Origin: Phycicoccus sp. Soil802
Lineage (GTDB): Bacteria; Actinomycetota; Actinomycetes; Actinomycetales; Dermatophilaceae
DNA length: 64,000 nucleotides
NCBI RefSeq assembly: GCF_001429605.1
Contig: NZ_LMSS01000004.1
Location: 310,001 to 374,000 of the forward strand
Reading direction: 5' to 3'
The notes beneath the pieces were generated by a model. The model was not told where the DNA came from. It searched no databases and saw only the letters and a program-made list of their open reading frames with translations. Positions 36,760-44,636 of this stretch are shown here, in pieces; the stretch's first letter is position 1; each line of letters opens with the position of its first letter. The position numbers and the translations under genes are program-made.

Positions 36760-38775
36760 ATGAACCCCACCCCCGGCACCTCCGTCTTCCCGCTGCTCGA
36801 GCCGTTGCTCGAGCAGGTCAGCAAGCCCATCCAGTACGTCGGGGGCGAGCTGAACTCCACGGTGAAGGACTGGAACTGTGGCGGCCACGGCCCGCAGGGG
36901 CAGGAGCTCACCACCCGCTGGGCGCTGATGTACCCCGACGCCTACGAGGTCGGCGTGCCCAACCAGGGCGTGATGATCCTCTACGAAGTGCTCAACGAGC
37001 GCCCCGACGCCCTCGCCGAGCGGACCTATGCGGTCTGGCCCGACCTCGAGGCGCTGATGCGCGAGTCCGGCGTCCCTCAGTTCACCGTCGACGCGCACCG
37101 CTCGATCCGTGACTTCGACGTGCTCGGCCTGTCGTTCTCGACCGAGCTGGGCTACACCAACATGCTCACCGCCCTCGACCTCGCCGGCATCCCGCTGCAC
37201 GCGGTCGACCGCTCGGACGACGACCCGATCGTCGTCGCCGGCGGCCACGCCGCGTTCAACCCCGAGCCGGTCGCCGACTTCGTCGACGCCGCGATCGTGG
37301 GCGACGGTGAGGAAGCCGTGCTGGCCGTCACCCACCACATCGGCGCCTGGAAGGCCGAGGGTATGCCGGGTGGCCGGCGCGAGCTGCTCCTGCGCCTCGC
37401 GCGCACCGGCGGGGTCTACGTGCCGTCCCTCTACGACGTGTCCTACCTGCCCGACGGGCGGATCCAGCGGATCGCGCCGAAGCCGGATGCGCATGGCGTG
37501 CCGTGGCGGGTGTCGAAGCACACCGTGATGGACCTCGACGCGTGGCCGTACCCGAAGCAGCCGCTGGTGCCGCTGGCCGAGTCGGTGCACGAGCGGATGT
37601 CGGTCGAGATCTTCCGCGGCTGCACCCGTGGCTGCCGGTTCTGCCAGGCCGGCATGATCACCCGCCCCGTGCGCGAGCGGTCCATCACCGGGATCGGTGA
37701 GATGGTCGAGCGTGGTCTGGCCGCAACGGGTTTCGAGGAGGTCGGGCTGCTGTCGCTGTCCTCGGCCGACCACTCCGAGATCGCCGACATCGCCAAGGGG
37801 CTGGCCGATCGCTACGAGGGCACCCAGACCGGGCTGTCGCTGCCGTCCACCCGCGTCGACGCGTTCAACATCGACCTGGCCAACGAGCTGACCCGCAACG
37901 GGCGCCGCTCCGGGCTCACCTTCGCCCCGGAGGGCGGGAGCGAGCGGATCCGCAAGGTCATCAACAAGATGGTGTCGGAGGACGACCTCATCAAGACCGT
38001 CTCCGCCGCCTACGGCGCCGGCTGGCGCCAGGTCAAGCTCTACTTCATGTGCGGCCTCCCGACCGAGACCGACGAGGACGTGCTCCAGATCGCCGAGCTC
38101 GCCAAGAAGGTCATCGAGACCGGTCGCCAGGTCTCGGGCCGCCGCGACATCCGGTGCACCGTGTCGATCGGCGGTTTCGTCCCCAAGCCGCACACGCCCT
38201 TCCAGTGGTGCGCGCAGCTCGGTGACGAGGAGACCGACGCGCGGCTCGCCAAGCTGCGCGACGCGATCCGGTCCGACCGTCGCTACGGCAGCTCGATCGG
38301 CTTCCGCTACCACGACGGCAAGCCCGGCATCGTCGAGGGACTGCTGTCGCGCGGCGACCGCAGGGTCGGCCGGGTCATCGAGCAGGTGTGGCGTGACGGC
38401 GGCCGGTTCGACGGCTGGAGCGAGCACTTCTCCTACGACCGCTGGATGACGGCGGCCGAGACCGCGCTGGCCGACCTGCCGGTCGACGTCGCCTGGTACA
38501 CCACGCGTGAGCGCGGTGAGACCGAGGTGCTGCCCTGGGACCACATCGACTCCGGCCTCGACAAGGAGTGGCTGTGGGCCGACTGGCAGGACGCCCTCGA
38601 CGAGACCGAGGTCGACGACTGCCGCTGGACGCCCTGCTTCGACTGTGGTGTCTGCCCCCAGATGGGCACCGACATCGAGATCGGGCCGACCGGCAAGACC
38701 CTGCTGCCGCTCACCGTCGTCGGTGCCGGTCGCGAGGGCATGCTCGCGTCCACGGTGGCTTCCCACACCCACTGA
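36760..38775 (+). CDS. TIGR03960-family B12-binding radical SAM protein
   Basis: Protein of 671 aa with an N-terminal cobalamin-binding-like region (LMYPDAYEVGVPNQGVMILY, GGHAAFNPEPVADF) and a radical SAM core whose cluster-binding Cys are in CTRGCRFCQAGM (about residues 288-299). GGSERIRKVINKM and QVKLYFMCGLPTETDEDV are typical of this group. The C-terminus has a Cys-rich tail (CFDCGVCPQMGTD). Function unknown; the family normally sits next to TIGR03936 and RNase E/G, suggesting RNA modification or processing. Here the partner gene is 7.8 kb downstream. TACCCT nine bases before ATG suggests a very short leader. Confidence 0.9.
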   Translation: MNPTPGTSVFPLLEPLLEQVSKPIQYVGGELNSTVKDWNCGGHGPQGQELTTRWALMYPDAYEVGVPNQGVMILYEVLNERPDALAERTYAVWPDLEALMRESGVPQFTVDAHRSIRDFDVLGLSFSTELGYTNMLTALDLAGIPLHAVDRSDDDPIVVAGGHAAFNPEPVADFVDAAIVGDGEEAVLAVTHHIGAWKAEGMPGGRRELLLRLARTGGVYVPSLYDVSYLPDGRIQRIAPKPDAHGVPWRVSKHTVMDLDAWPYPKQPLVPLAESVHERMSVEIFRGCTRGCRFCQAGMITRPVRERSITGIGEMVERGLAATGFEEVGLLSLSSADHSEIADIAKGLADRYEGTQTGLSLPSTRVDAFNIDLANELTRNGRRSGLTFAPEGGSERIRKVINKMVSEDDLIKTVSAAYGAGWRQVKLYFMCGLPTETDEDVLQIAELAKKVIETGRQVSGRRDIRCTVSIGGFVPKPHTPFQWCAQLGDEETDARLAKLRDAIRSDRRYGSSIGFRYHDGKPGIVEGLLSRGDRRVGRVIEQVWRDGGRFDGWSEHFSYDRWMTAAETALADLPVDVAWYTTRERGETEVLPWDHIDSGLDKEWLWADWQDALDETEVDDCRWTPCFDCGVCPQMGTDIEIGPTGKTLLPLTVVGAGREGMLASTVASHTH

Positions 38776-38789
38776 GCGACCCACCGCGA

Positions 38790-38837
38790 GAGTGTGAGTG
38801 ATCCGACGGGCTCTGGCCCGGCGGATCGCTCACACTC
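38790..38837. terminator. Long hairpin between convergent radical SAM and cupredoxin genes
   Basis: A 16-bp stem (38790-38805 with 38822-38837, one G-T wobble), then an inner CGGGC-TCTG-GCCCG stem. It ends both genes and marks the left edge of the accessory block. Confidence 0.85.
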
Positions 38838-38845
38838 CCTCGGGG

Positions 38846-39802
38846 TCAGGGGACGACGACCACGTCACCGACCATGCCCATGTCGTCGTGGATGGCGCAG
38901 ATGTAGTGGAACGTGCCCACGGTGGTGAAGGTGACGTCGAACGGCGCACCGGGCGCGAGCACCCCACTGTTGAGGTCCCCACCGGCGAAGTGGGTCGGGT
39001 CGCCGGACGGAGCCAGGATGGCGAGCCCCGGGGGCTCCTGACCGAAGGTCACGGTGTGCGGCGCGCCGGGTCCGGCGACGTAGAAGGACACGGTGTGGCC
39101 CACGTGCACGACGATCCGGTCACGGACGAACCGCGACACCCCGAAGCCCTCGCCGTCCACGCCGACGAGCACACGGGAGCCGGTGGTGGCATGGGCCAGC
39201 TTGGCCTCGCGCCAGGCGGTGCGTCCTCGGTGGAGGGTCGCGTTGGCCTGCTGCGTCCCCACCCGGTCGTAGTCACGCTGGGTGTAGGGGTAGGCCGTGC
39301 CCGCCGGACGCACGTGCACCGTCCCCGTCATCATCAGGCCGTGCAGCAGGCACACGTACGTGAAGTCGCCCGTGGCCGTGAAGGTCAGGTCGTACGTGGC
39401 GACCGGGTCGGTGAAGACGAAGATCGGCTGCGTGGCCATGATCCCGGAGTTGGCATAGGCGGTGCCGTCATACGTGGAGGATCCCTGGACCGTGGTCTGG
39501 GACGGGTCGAACGGGTTGAACTCGGGCAGGGCCGTCCCCGGCGCGAGGAAGGTCACGGTGTGCGGCTCTGCGCTGTTGGCTGTCCAGTGGACGGTGTCGC
39601 CCGCGTCGACCCAGACGTCCTTGGGCAGGAAGGCCATCGCGGTGACGGCCATGTCGGGGGTCTCGGCGCCGACGCGGACGTGCCACGTGACGGGTCCGGC
39701 GATGGCCGCCGAGGCGGTCGAGCCCACGGCGACGGGGATGACGAGGACGGTGACGGAGACGACGGCCAGCACGAGCCGTCGCAGCATTGACTTCCCAGAC
39801 AT
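38846..39802 (-). CDS. Secreted protein with two cupredoxin (type 1 copper) domains
   Basis: Exported protein of 318 aa with a signal peptide (about 1-33). It contains two plastocyanin-like domains, each with a complete ligand set: His in AEPHTVTF (about 80) with Cys-x2-His-x2-Met (YVCLLHGLM), and His in GAPHTVTF with YICAIHDDM near the C-terminus. Two complete sites suggest electron transfer or copper storage outside the membrane. GAGGAG precedes ATG 39802. No oxidase or copper transporter is encoded beside it. Confidence 0.86.
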   Translation of the reverse strand: MSGKSMLRRLVLAVVSVTVLVIPVAVGSTASAAIAGPVTWHVRVGAETPDMAVTAMAFLPKDVWVDAGDTVHWTANSAEPHTVTFLAPGTALPEFNPFDPSQTTVQGSSTYDGTAYANSGIMATQPIFVFTDPVATYDLTFTATGDFTYVCLLHGLMMTGTVHVRPAGTAYPYTQRDYDRVGTQQANATLHRGRTAWREAKLAHATTGSRVLVGVDGEGFGVSRFVRDRIVVHVGHTVSFYVAGPGAPHTVTFGQEPPGLAILAPSGDPTHFAGGDLNSGVLAPGAPFDVTFTTVGTFHYICAIHDDMGMVGDVVVVP

Positions 39803-40161
39803 GGGTGCTCCTCAGGGCAGAACTCACGATCGCGGTCGCGACCGCGTCGGACTGCTCGTGGGCCCCTTCAGCGCGGGCACTCCACGACAAGAGTGCCCCT
39901 CGTGACCGTTCGTGGCGTCATGCCTTAGGACGATTTCCGGGGGCAACACGGCGATGCTGGCGAGCCGTGCGGCCCGGCAGCATCGCCTTTCAGGAGGTGA
40001 CGCGCGGTGCGGGCGCCACGGGCTCACATCCGCGCCATGGAACGCATCCGAAAGCCCTGACATTTGTCATCGGGTCGGGGTGCGAAATGGTTGTCGAATG
40101 AAACCGCTCCACCCGGCTCAGCCGAGACCCGGCTGCGTCGCCACCCCGTTCCGGAGGTTTC
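39803..40161. other. Intergenic region with palindromes upstream of the S53 peptidase
   Basis: No gene seen in 359 bp. It contains the palindrome GCGGTCGCGACCGC (39832-39845), an 8-bp stem-loop GGGCACTC/GAGTGCCC (39875-39898) and a 10-bp stem-loop GGCGATGCTG/CAGCATCGCC (39950-39987) followed by TTT, which could be a terminator. The TGACA-TT-TGTCA dyad listed separately lies further right. The two divergent genes are presumably driven from here; no convincing -35/-10 pair was found. Confidence 0.6.
40058..40073. promoter_or_regulatory. Dyad TGACATTTGTCA plus TCGG, copy 1
   Basis: A perfect inverted repeat of TGACA with a TT centre, followed by TCGG, lies 89 bases upstream of the S53 peptidase ATG. 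The same 16 bases recur at 42190-42205, after that gene. A dimeric regulator site is likely; the regulator is unknown. Confidence 0.6.
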
Positions 40162-42114
40162 ATGTCCCGTCTCTCGAGAACCGCCTGCGCCGCCCTCGGT
40201 GCAGCAGCCCTGGTCACCGCAGCATCGGCCGGCTCCGCGCTGGCCACCACTGCCGGGCCCCACGCCCTGCCCGGCAGCGTCCCGTCGTGGGCCGCCGCGA
40301 AGAACCGCACCGGCTCCACCGACGCCACCCAGCAGGTCACCTTCCGCGTGTACCTCAACTACCGAGGAGGTGACGCGGCCGCGGCCTACGCGAACGCGGT
40401 CTCGACCCCCGGCAGCGCCAGCTACCAGAAGTTCCTGACCCCCGCGCAGTTCCGCGCCAAGTTCTCGCCGGCCCAGGCTGACGTCGACAGCGTCTCGTCG
40501 TGGCTCAAGGGCCAGGGCTTCACCGTCGGTGCGGTCCCGGCCAACCGCAAGTACGTCGAGGCCACCGGCACCCTCGCCCAGGCCGCCAAGGCGTTCGACA
40601 CCTCGTTCGCGGAGTACCGCACCGAGGGCAAGACGGTGCGTGGCAACGCCACCGCGCTCAAGGTGCCGGCGAACCTCACCGCAGTGGAGGGCGTGGTCGG
40701 GCTCGACGAGTCGCAGACCCTGGCCCACCAGGACAAGGTGACCCCGGGTCCGGCGCTGTTCCGCAACGCCCAGCCGATGAGCGACTACTGGGGCCAGAAG
40801 ACGGTGCAGAACACGCCCACCCCCGATGGCACCCCGCTGCCGTCCTCGCCGAGCGCCTTCGCGCCCAAGGGGTATGCCGGGGCGCAGCTCCAGGGCCTCT
40901 ACGGCATGACCGGGGCGATCGGCTCGGGCAACGACGGACGCGGCGTGAAGGTCGGCATCATCGACGGCTACGCCTCGCCGACCATCCTGCAGGACGCCAA
41001 CACCTACTCCGCGGCGCACGGGCTGCCCTCGCTCAGCGGGCACTTCAGCCAGGTCGTGGCCCCGGGCACGTACAACCGCCCGGAGAACCCGAGGCAGGAC
41101 CCGCAGGGCTGGGCCGGTGAGGAGACCCTCGACGTCGAGGCCGTCCACACGATGGCCCCGGGGGCGGACATCACCTACATCGGTGCGCCGAACAACTACC
41201 GCGACCTCGACGCGATCATGAACCGGGTGGTCGACGGACACCTGGTCGACATCGTCACCAACTCCTACGGCTACGGCGGCGAGGCGCTCCCGACGGGCAC
41301 CATCAAGCCGTCGCTGGACACCCAGGTCCAGGCCGCTGCCGAGGGCATGACGCTGTTCTTCTCCTCGGGCGACGACGCCGACGAGACCGGTGGTGTCGCG
41401 GGCGCGAGCCCGACGCCGGACTGGCCGGCCTCCAGTCCCTACGTCACGGCAGTGGGAGGCACCAGCGCTGGTGTCTCGCAGTCGAACGGCCGGGTCTTCG
41501 AGCTCGGGTGGGAGACGGCCAAGGGCACGCTGAACAAGGCCACGAGGACGTGGAACACTCCTGCGTTCCTCTACGGGAGCGGCGGTGGCACCTCGCGGCT
41601 GTTCGCCCAGCCCTCCTACCAGGCGGGTGTCGTGCCCGGCGCCATCTCGCAGACCTACGGTGGCGGCGCGATGCGTGCGGTGCCTGACGTCGCGGCGCTC
41701 GGTGACCCGAACACGGGCATGCTCGTCGGGGAGACCCAGACCTTCCCGGACGGCTCGCAGCAGTACTCCGAGTACCGGATCGGCGGCACCTCGCTGGCCT
41801 CTCCGCTCTACGCAGGCATGTTCGCCCTCGCCCAGCAGAAGGCCGGACACGCCTTCGGCCTGGCCAACCCGGTGCTCTACGGCGCGCGCGGCTCGAGCAT
41901 CGACATCACCAAGACCGACCTCGCCACCTACCCCGGTGACGTCCGGTCCGACTACGTGAACGGCGTGGACGCCTCCGCGGGCTACGTCTACAGCGAGCGG
42001 ACCTTCGACAGCGATGCCGCCCTGACCATCCACGTCCGCCCCGGGTACGACGACGTCACCGGAGTCGGCGTCCCCAACGGACAAGCGTGGTTGAACGCGG
42101 TCGCCTCCTCCTGA
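40162..42114 (+). CDS. Secreted S53-family (sedolisin/kumamolisin-like) serine-carboxyl peptidase
   Basis: Exported acid-type endopeptidase of 650 aa. A signal peptide (about 1-29), a prokumamolisin activation domain (about 45-190, with VYLNYRGGDAAAAYANAVST and PANRKYVEATGTLAQAAKAF) and the S53 catalytic domain follow. The catalytic Glu/Asp pair lies in GEETLDVEAVH (about 319-325), the oxyanion Asp in FFSSGDDADE, and the Ser in GGTSLASPLYAG (about 543). GGAGG precedes ATG 40162. It is monocistronic, ending in a strong terminator, with a TGACATTTGTCA dyad upstream. Confidence 0.92.
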   Translation: MSRLSRTACAALGAAALVTAASAGSALATTAGPHALPGSVPSWAAAKNRTGSTDATQQVTFRVYLNYRGGDAAAAYANAVSTPGSASYQKFLTPAQFRAKFSPAQADVDSVSSWLKGQGFTVGAVPANRKYVEATGTLAQAAKAFDTSFAEYRTEGKTVRGNATALKVPANLTAVEGVVGLDESQTLAHQDKVTPGPALFRNAQPMSDYWGQKTVQNTPTPDGTPLPSSPSAFAPKGYAGAQLQGLYGMTGAIGSGNDGRGVKVGIIDGYASPTILQDANTYSAAHGLPSLSGHFSQVVAPGTYNRPENPRQDPQGWAGEETLDVEAVHTMAPGADITYIGAPNNYRDLDAIMNRVVDGHLVDIVTNSYGYGGEALPTGTIKPSLDTQVQAAAEGMTLFFSSGDDADETGGVAGASPTPDWPASSPYVTAVGGTSAGVSQSNGRVFELGWETAKGTLNKATRTWNTPAFLYGSGGGTSRLFAQPSYQAGVVPGAISQTYGGGAMRAVPDVAALGDPNTGMLVGETQTFPDGSQQYSEYRIGGTSLASPLYAGMFALAQQKAGHAFGLANPVLYGARGSSIDITKTDLATYPGDVRSDYVNGVDASAGYVYSERTFDSDAALTIHVRPGYDDVTGVGVPNGQAWLNAVASS

Positions 42115-42121
42115 CCGCCGG

Positions 42122-42159
42122 GCACCGGCGGGCGGGTCCCTTCACCCGTCCGCCGGTGC
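42122..42159 (+). terminator. Terminator of the S53 peptidase gene
   Basis: A 16-bp stem (GCACCGGCGGGCGGGT / ACCCGTCCGCCGGTGC, one wobble) with a 6-nt loop starts seven bases after the stop. Confidence 0.88.
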
Positions 42160-42189
42160 ACCACTCTCAGGGAACTCACATGAAACCGG

Positions 42190-42306
42190 TGACATTTGTC
42201 ATCGGAGGATGACCCCGCAGCGTTGTCCAATGGCAGTGGCCGCGGTCGCCTCCTCCAGACCGCCGCGCACCAGTGGTCGGGTCCCCTTCAACCCGCCCGC
42301 TGGTGC
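42190..42306 (+). pseudogene. Remnant of a second S53-type locus (both ends without the middle)
   Basis: The stretch begins with a second copy of the TGACATTTGTCATCGG dyad. About 50 bases later comes a diverged copy of the last codons and terminator of the S53 gene: GCGGTCGCCTCCTCC is identical at 42097 and 42242, the stop TGA has become AGA, and the stem-loop is recognisable at 42267-42282/42291-42306 with two mismatches. I read this as the ends of a duplicated peptidase gene whose body was deleted. An independent promoter plus terminator duplication is the alternative. Confidence 0.5.
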
Positions 42307-42370
42307 CACCCCCCAGCCGCTCGTGCGGAGAGGGCTGGGGTATGCCGCCCGCTCGCCTAGGCTTCGCGCC

Positions 42371-42474
42371 ATGGCTGAGCGGGCGGCATACGTTTGCCTC
42401 TCGGCAGCGTGTGGGTGGACGTCGAGCATCGCCGCCGCGGGGTGGGCGCGGCGCTCATGTGGTCCAGGTCCTGA
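42371..42474 (+). pseudogene. Decayed GNAT acetyltransferase fragment
   Basis: An ATG at 42371 (MAERAAYV) stands seven bases behind a TAGGCT -10-like hexamer. In another frame the stretch 42379-42474 reads GGIRLPLGSVWVDVEHRRRG then VGAALMWSRS and a stop. VWVDVEHRRRGVGAALM matches the acetyl-CoA-binding motif A of GNAT enzymes. The central part of the gene and the C-terminus are missing, and the frame is broken. No functional product is expected. Confidence 0.5.
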
Positions 42475-42478
42475 GGGC

Positions 42479-43087
42479 TTAGCCCATCCGGCTCGCGAAC
42501 CACGGCTGGTGCAGGTCGAGGTACCGCATGTCGCTGACCTGCGACATCTCGTCCTCGAACTCGCGACGACGGTCCTCGGGCATCTCCTTCTTCTCGCCGA
42601 TCCGGGCCTCTTCCTCGCTCCGGAAGGCGATCGTCTCGGTGAAGAAGCCGTCCTCGTCGATGGCGATGGTGCCGCCGATGATCTCCGGGCGTTGCTCCTG
42701 CAGCATGTCCATCGGCTGGTCCATGAACCGGCGGAACCGCTCCGGGTCGCTGAGCCGGCCCTGCATGACCTGCACGAAGCCGGCGTCGTCGGACCCGCCG
42801 TTGAGGAACATCTGGGCGTTGTCGCAGTCGTGGAACGTGACGTCGCCGTCGAAGCACTCCTGCATCTTCATGAACCACTCACCCTGCTCGGGCCTCGTGG
42901 AGTTGCGGGCGGCAGCCTCCCGGCTCTCGAACCGGACCACGCCCACGAACTCGTTGTCGTCGGTGATCCCGTAGGTCCCACCCAGCCAGCCCTCGGCCTT
43001 GGGGCCCTGTTCCTCGCGCCACTCGTCGGTCAGCCGGCGCATTCGGTCCGCGTCCCGACACTTTCCCTGGATGATCTGGATGAACAC
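42479..43087 (-). CDS. Conserved unknown protein with duplicated ferredoxin-like domain
   Basis: Protein of 202 aa built from two similar halves: FIQIIQGKCRDADRMRRLTD ... GGTYGITDDNEFVGVVRFES, then FVQVMQGRLSDPERFRRFMD ... GGTIAIDEDGFFTETIAFRS. Each half has the pattern of a dimeric alpha/beta-barrel (ABM/Dabb-like) domain, so the duplication may form an intramolecular dimer. No catalytic residues can be named. GTG 43087 is preceded by GGAGG at six bases; the longer frame upstream has no features. It is transcribed separately from the aminotransferase gene. Confidence 0.7.
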   Translation of the reverse strand: MFIQIIQGKCRDADRMRRLTDEWREEQGPKAEGWLGGTYGITDDNEFVGVVRFESREAAARNSTRPEQGEWFMKMQECFDGDVTFHDCDNAQMFLNGGSDDAGFVQVMQGRLSDPERFRRFMDQPMDMLQEQRPEIIGGTIAIDEDGFFTETIAFRSEEEARIGEKKEMPEDRRREFEDEMSQVSDMRYLDLHQPWFASRMG

Positions 43088-43203
43088 CTCAACCCTCCGC
43101 TTTCTCTCGCAGGGGCCGCTTCCCAGCGAAGTGGTCCACCTCCCGAAGTTACGCCGGGTGCTCGGCACCGTCACCCGGACATATCGGTCCGTGCGCCCAG
43201 CGG

Positions 43204-44571
43204 TCAGGCGAAGAGGGCGCCGACGACCTCGCGGAAGACCCGGGTGTGCAGGTCGACGTCGTCCCGCGAGGTCTCCGGGCACATCAGCGCCATGTTGTGG
43301 AACGGCGTCATGAGGATGCCCCGGTTGGCCATCGCGAGGTGCAGGTAGGCGTCGAGCGCGTCGTCGGCTGCCGCGGCGGACTCCTCACCCGAGCGCGGTG
43401 CCGGGCGGGCGAAGCGGTACTCCGCCCGCGCACCGAGCCGGCTGATCGACCACGGGACGTCGAGCTCGTCGAGGGTCTGCTGGACCCCCGTCGTGAAGGC
43501 GGTCGCGAGCTCGGTCATGTGGGCGAAGGCCTCGCGGGTCAGCACCTCGCCGAGGGTCGCTCGCATGGCAGCCGTCGAGAGGGCGTTGCCGGCGAGGGTG
43601 CCCCCGACGCCGCCCACGTCGACGATGTCGGCGTCGCCCGCCTCGGTGTGCCGGGTGATGGCCTGCGCGACCTCGCGCGACAACCCGTAGGCGCCGCACG
43701 GGATCCCGCCACCGATGGACTTGCCGATGACGAGCATGTCGGGCTCGAGGGACCACGCGGTCGTCGCGCCGCCCCAGCCCGCCGAGAAGGTGTGCGTCTC
43801 GTCGACCATCAGCAGCGCGCCGTACCTCGTGGCCAGCTCCCGCACGCCCTCGAGGAACCCGGGCTCGGGCAGGACGATCCCGATGTTGGTGAGGGCGGGC
43901 TCGGTGAGCACCGCCGCCACGTCGCCGTGGGCCAGCGCCGCCTCGACCGAGGCGAGGTCGTTCCACGTCGCGACGCGCGTCGTGAGGTCGAGGTCGACCG
44001 GGGGAGCGACGTTGCCGGGACGGCTCTGGGCCTTGCCGTCGGGTCCGGGCAGCGCGAACGCCTCGTCGACTGAGCCGTGGTAGCAGTAGGCGAAGACGAG
44101 CACCTTGGGCCGCCCGGTCGCGAGCCGCGCCAGTCGGATCGCCCACCGGTTCGCGTCGGTGGCCGACAGCGTGAAGCTCCACAACGGCATACCGAACCGT
44201 CGCTCGAGCTCGGCGCCCACCCACTGCGCGTCAGCGGTCGGGAGCATGGTCGTGATCCCGCCGAGCTCACCGGCCCGCTGCTGCACCGCGGCCACGGTCG
44301 CGGCGGGAGAGTGCCCCGCCATGGCGCCGGTGTCGCCGAGCGCGAAGTCGACGTAGGTGTGGCCGTCGACATCGGTCACGCGGTTGCCCGAGGCGTGGTC
44401 GAGGTAGAGCGGGAAGCCGCCCGACCACATGTTCATCCACGTCATCGGCACCCGGCCGAAGAGGTTGCCGGCTTCCTCGAAGAGGGCGCGGCTGCGTGGG
44501 TGCCGTCCGGTGTATGCCGCCTGCTCGGCTTGCAGGAGGGTGGCCAGCCGGGCGCGGTCGAGGTCTGCCAT
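43204..44571 (-). CDS. Class III aminotransferase (glutamate-1-semialdehyde aminomutase-like)
   Basis: PLP enzyme of 455 aa. The class III pattern is clear: VTDVDGHTYVDFALGDTGAM near residue 65, LSATDANRWAIRLAR, CYHGSVDEAF, the cofactor Asp in LMVDETHTFSAGWGG (about 254), and the Schiff-base Lys in LVIGKSIGGGIPCG (about 280). It resembles GSA aminomutases, but the sequence around the active site and the genome context (no heme genes) argue for another amino-donor substrate. It is preceded by a TAGCGT -10 six bases before the ATG. Confidence 0.85.
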   Translation of the reverse strand: MADLDRARLATLLQAEQAAYTGRHPRSRALFEEAGNLFGRVPMTWMNMWSGGFPLYLDHASGNRVTDVDGHTYVDFALGDTGAMAGHSPAATVAAVQQRAGELGGITTMLPTADAQWVGAELERRFGMPLWSFTLSATDANRWAIRLARLATGRPKVLVFAYCYHGSVDEAFALPGPDGKAQSRPGNVAPPVDLDLTTRVATWNDLASVEAALAHGDVAAVLTEPALTNIGIVLPEPGFLEGVRELATRYGALLMVDETHTFSAGWGGATTAWSLEPDMLVIGKSIGGGIPCGAYGLSREVAQAITRHTEAGDADIVDVGGVGGTLAGNALSTAAMRATLGEVLTREAFAHMTELATAFTTGVQQTLDELDVPWSISRLGARAEYRFARPAPRSGEESAAAADDALDAYLHLAMANRGILMTPFHNMALMCPETSRDDVDLHTRVFREVVGALFA

Positions 44572-44577
44572 GGGGAC

Positions 44578-44583
44578 ACGCTA
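44578..44583 (-). promoter_or_regulatory. -10 element of the leaderless aminotransferase promoter
   Basis: On the minus strand TAGCGT lies six bases before ATG 44571. Confidence 0.45.
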
Positions 44584-44636
44584 GGACCGCGAGCCGGCCG
44601 CCCGCACGAGACTGCGGATTCCGTAGGTGGGGGGTC

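Noticed and set aside
40162-42114. Recent horizontal transfer of the S53 peptidase
   Set aside because: Codon use and GC look like the rest of the window; no transposase or integrase is seen, so transfer cannot be supported from sequence alone.
42209-43348. Plus-strand frame of 379 residues across the S53 remnant and the ABM-like gene
   Set aside because: Antisense to a gene with clear internal duplication; the plus-strand translation has no domain. Only the short GNAT remnant inside it is kept.
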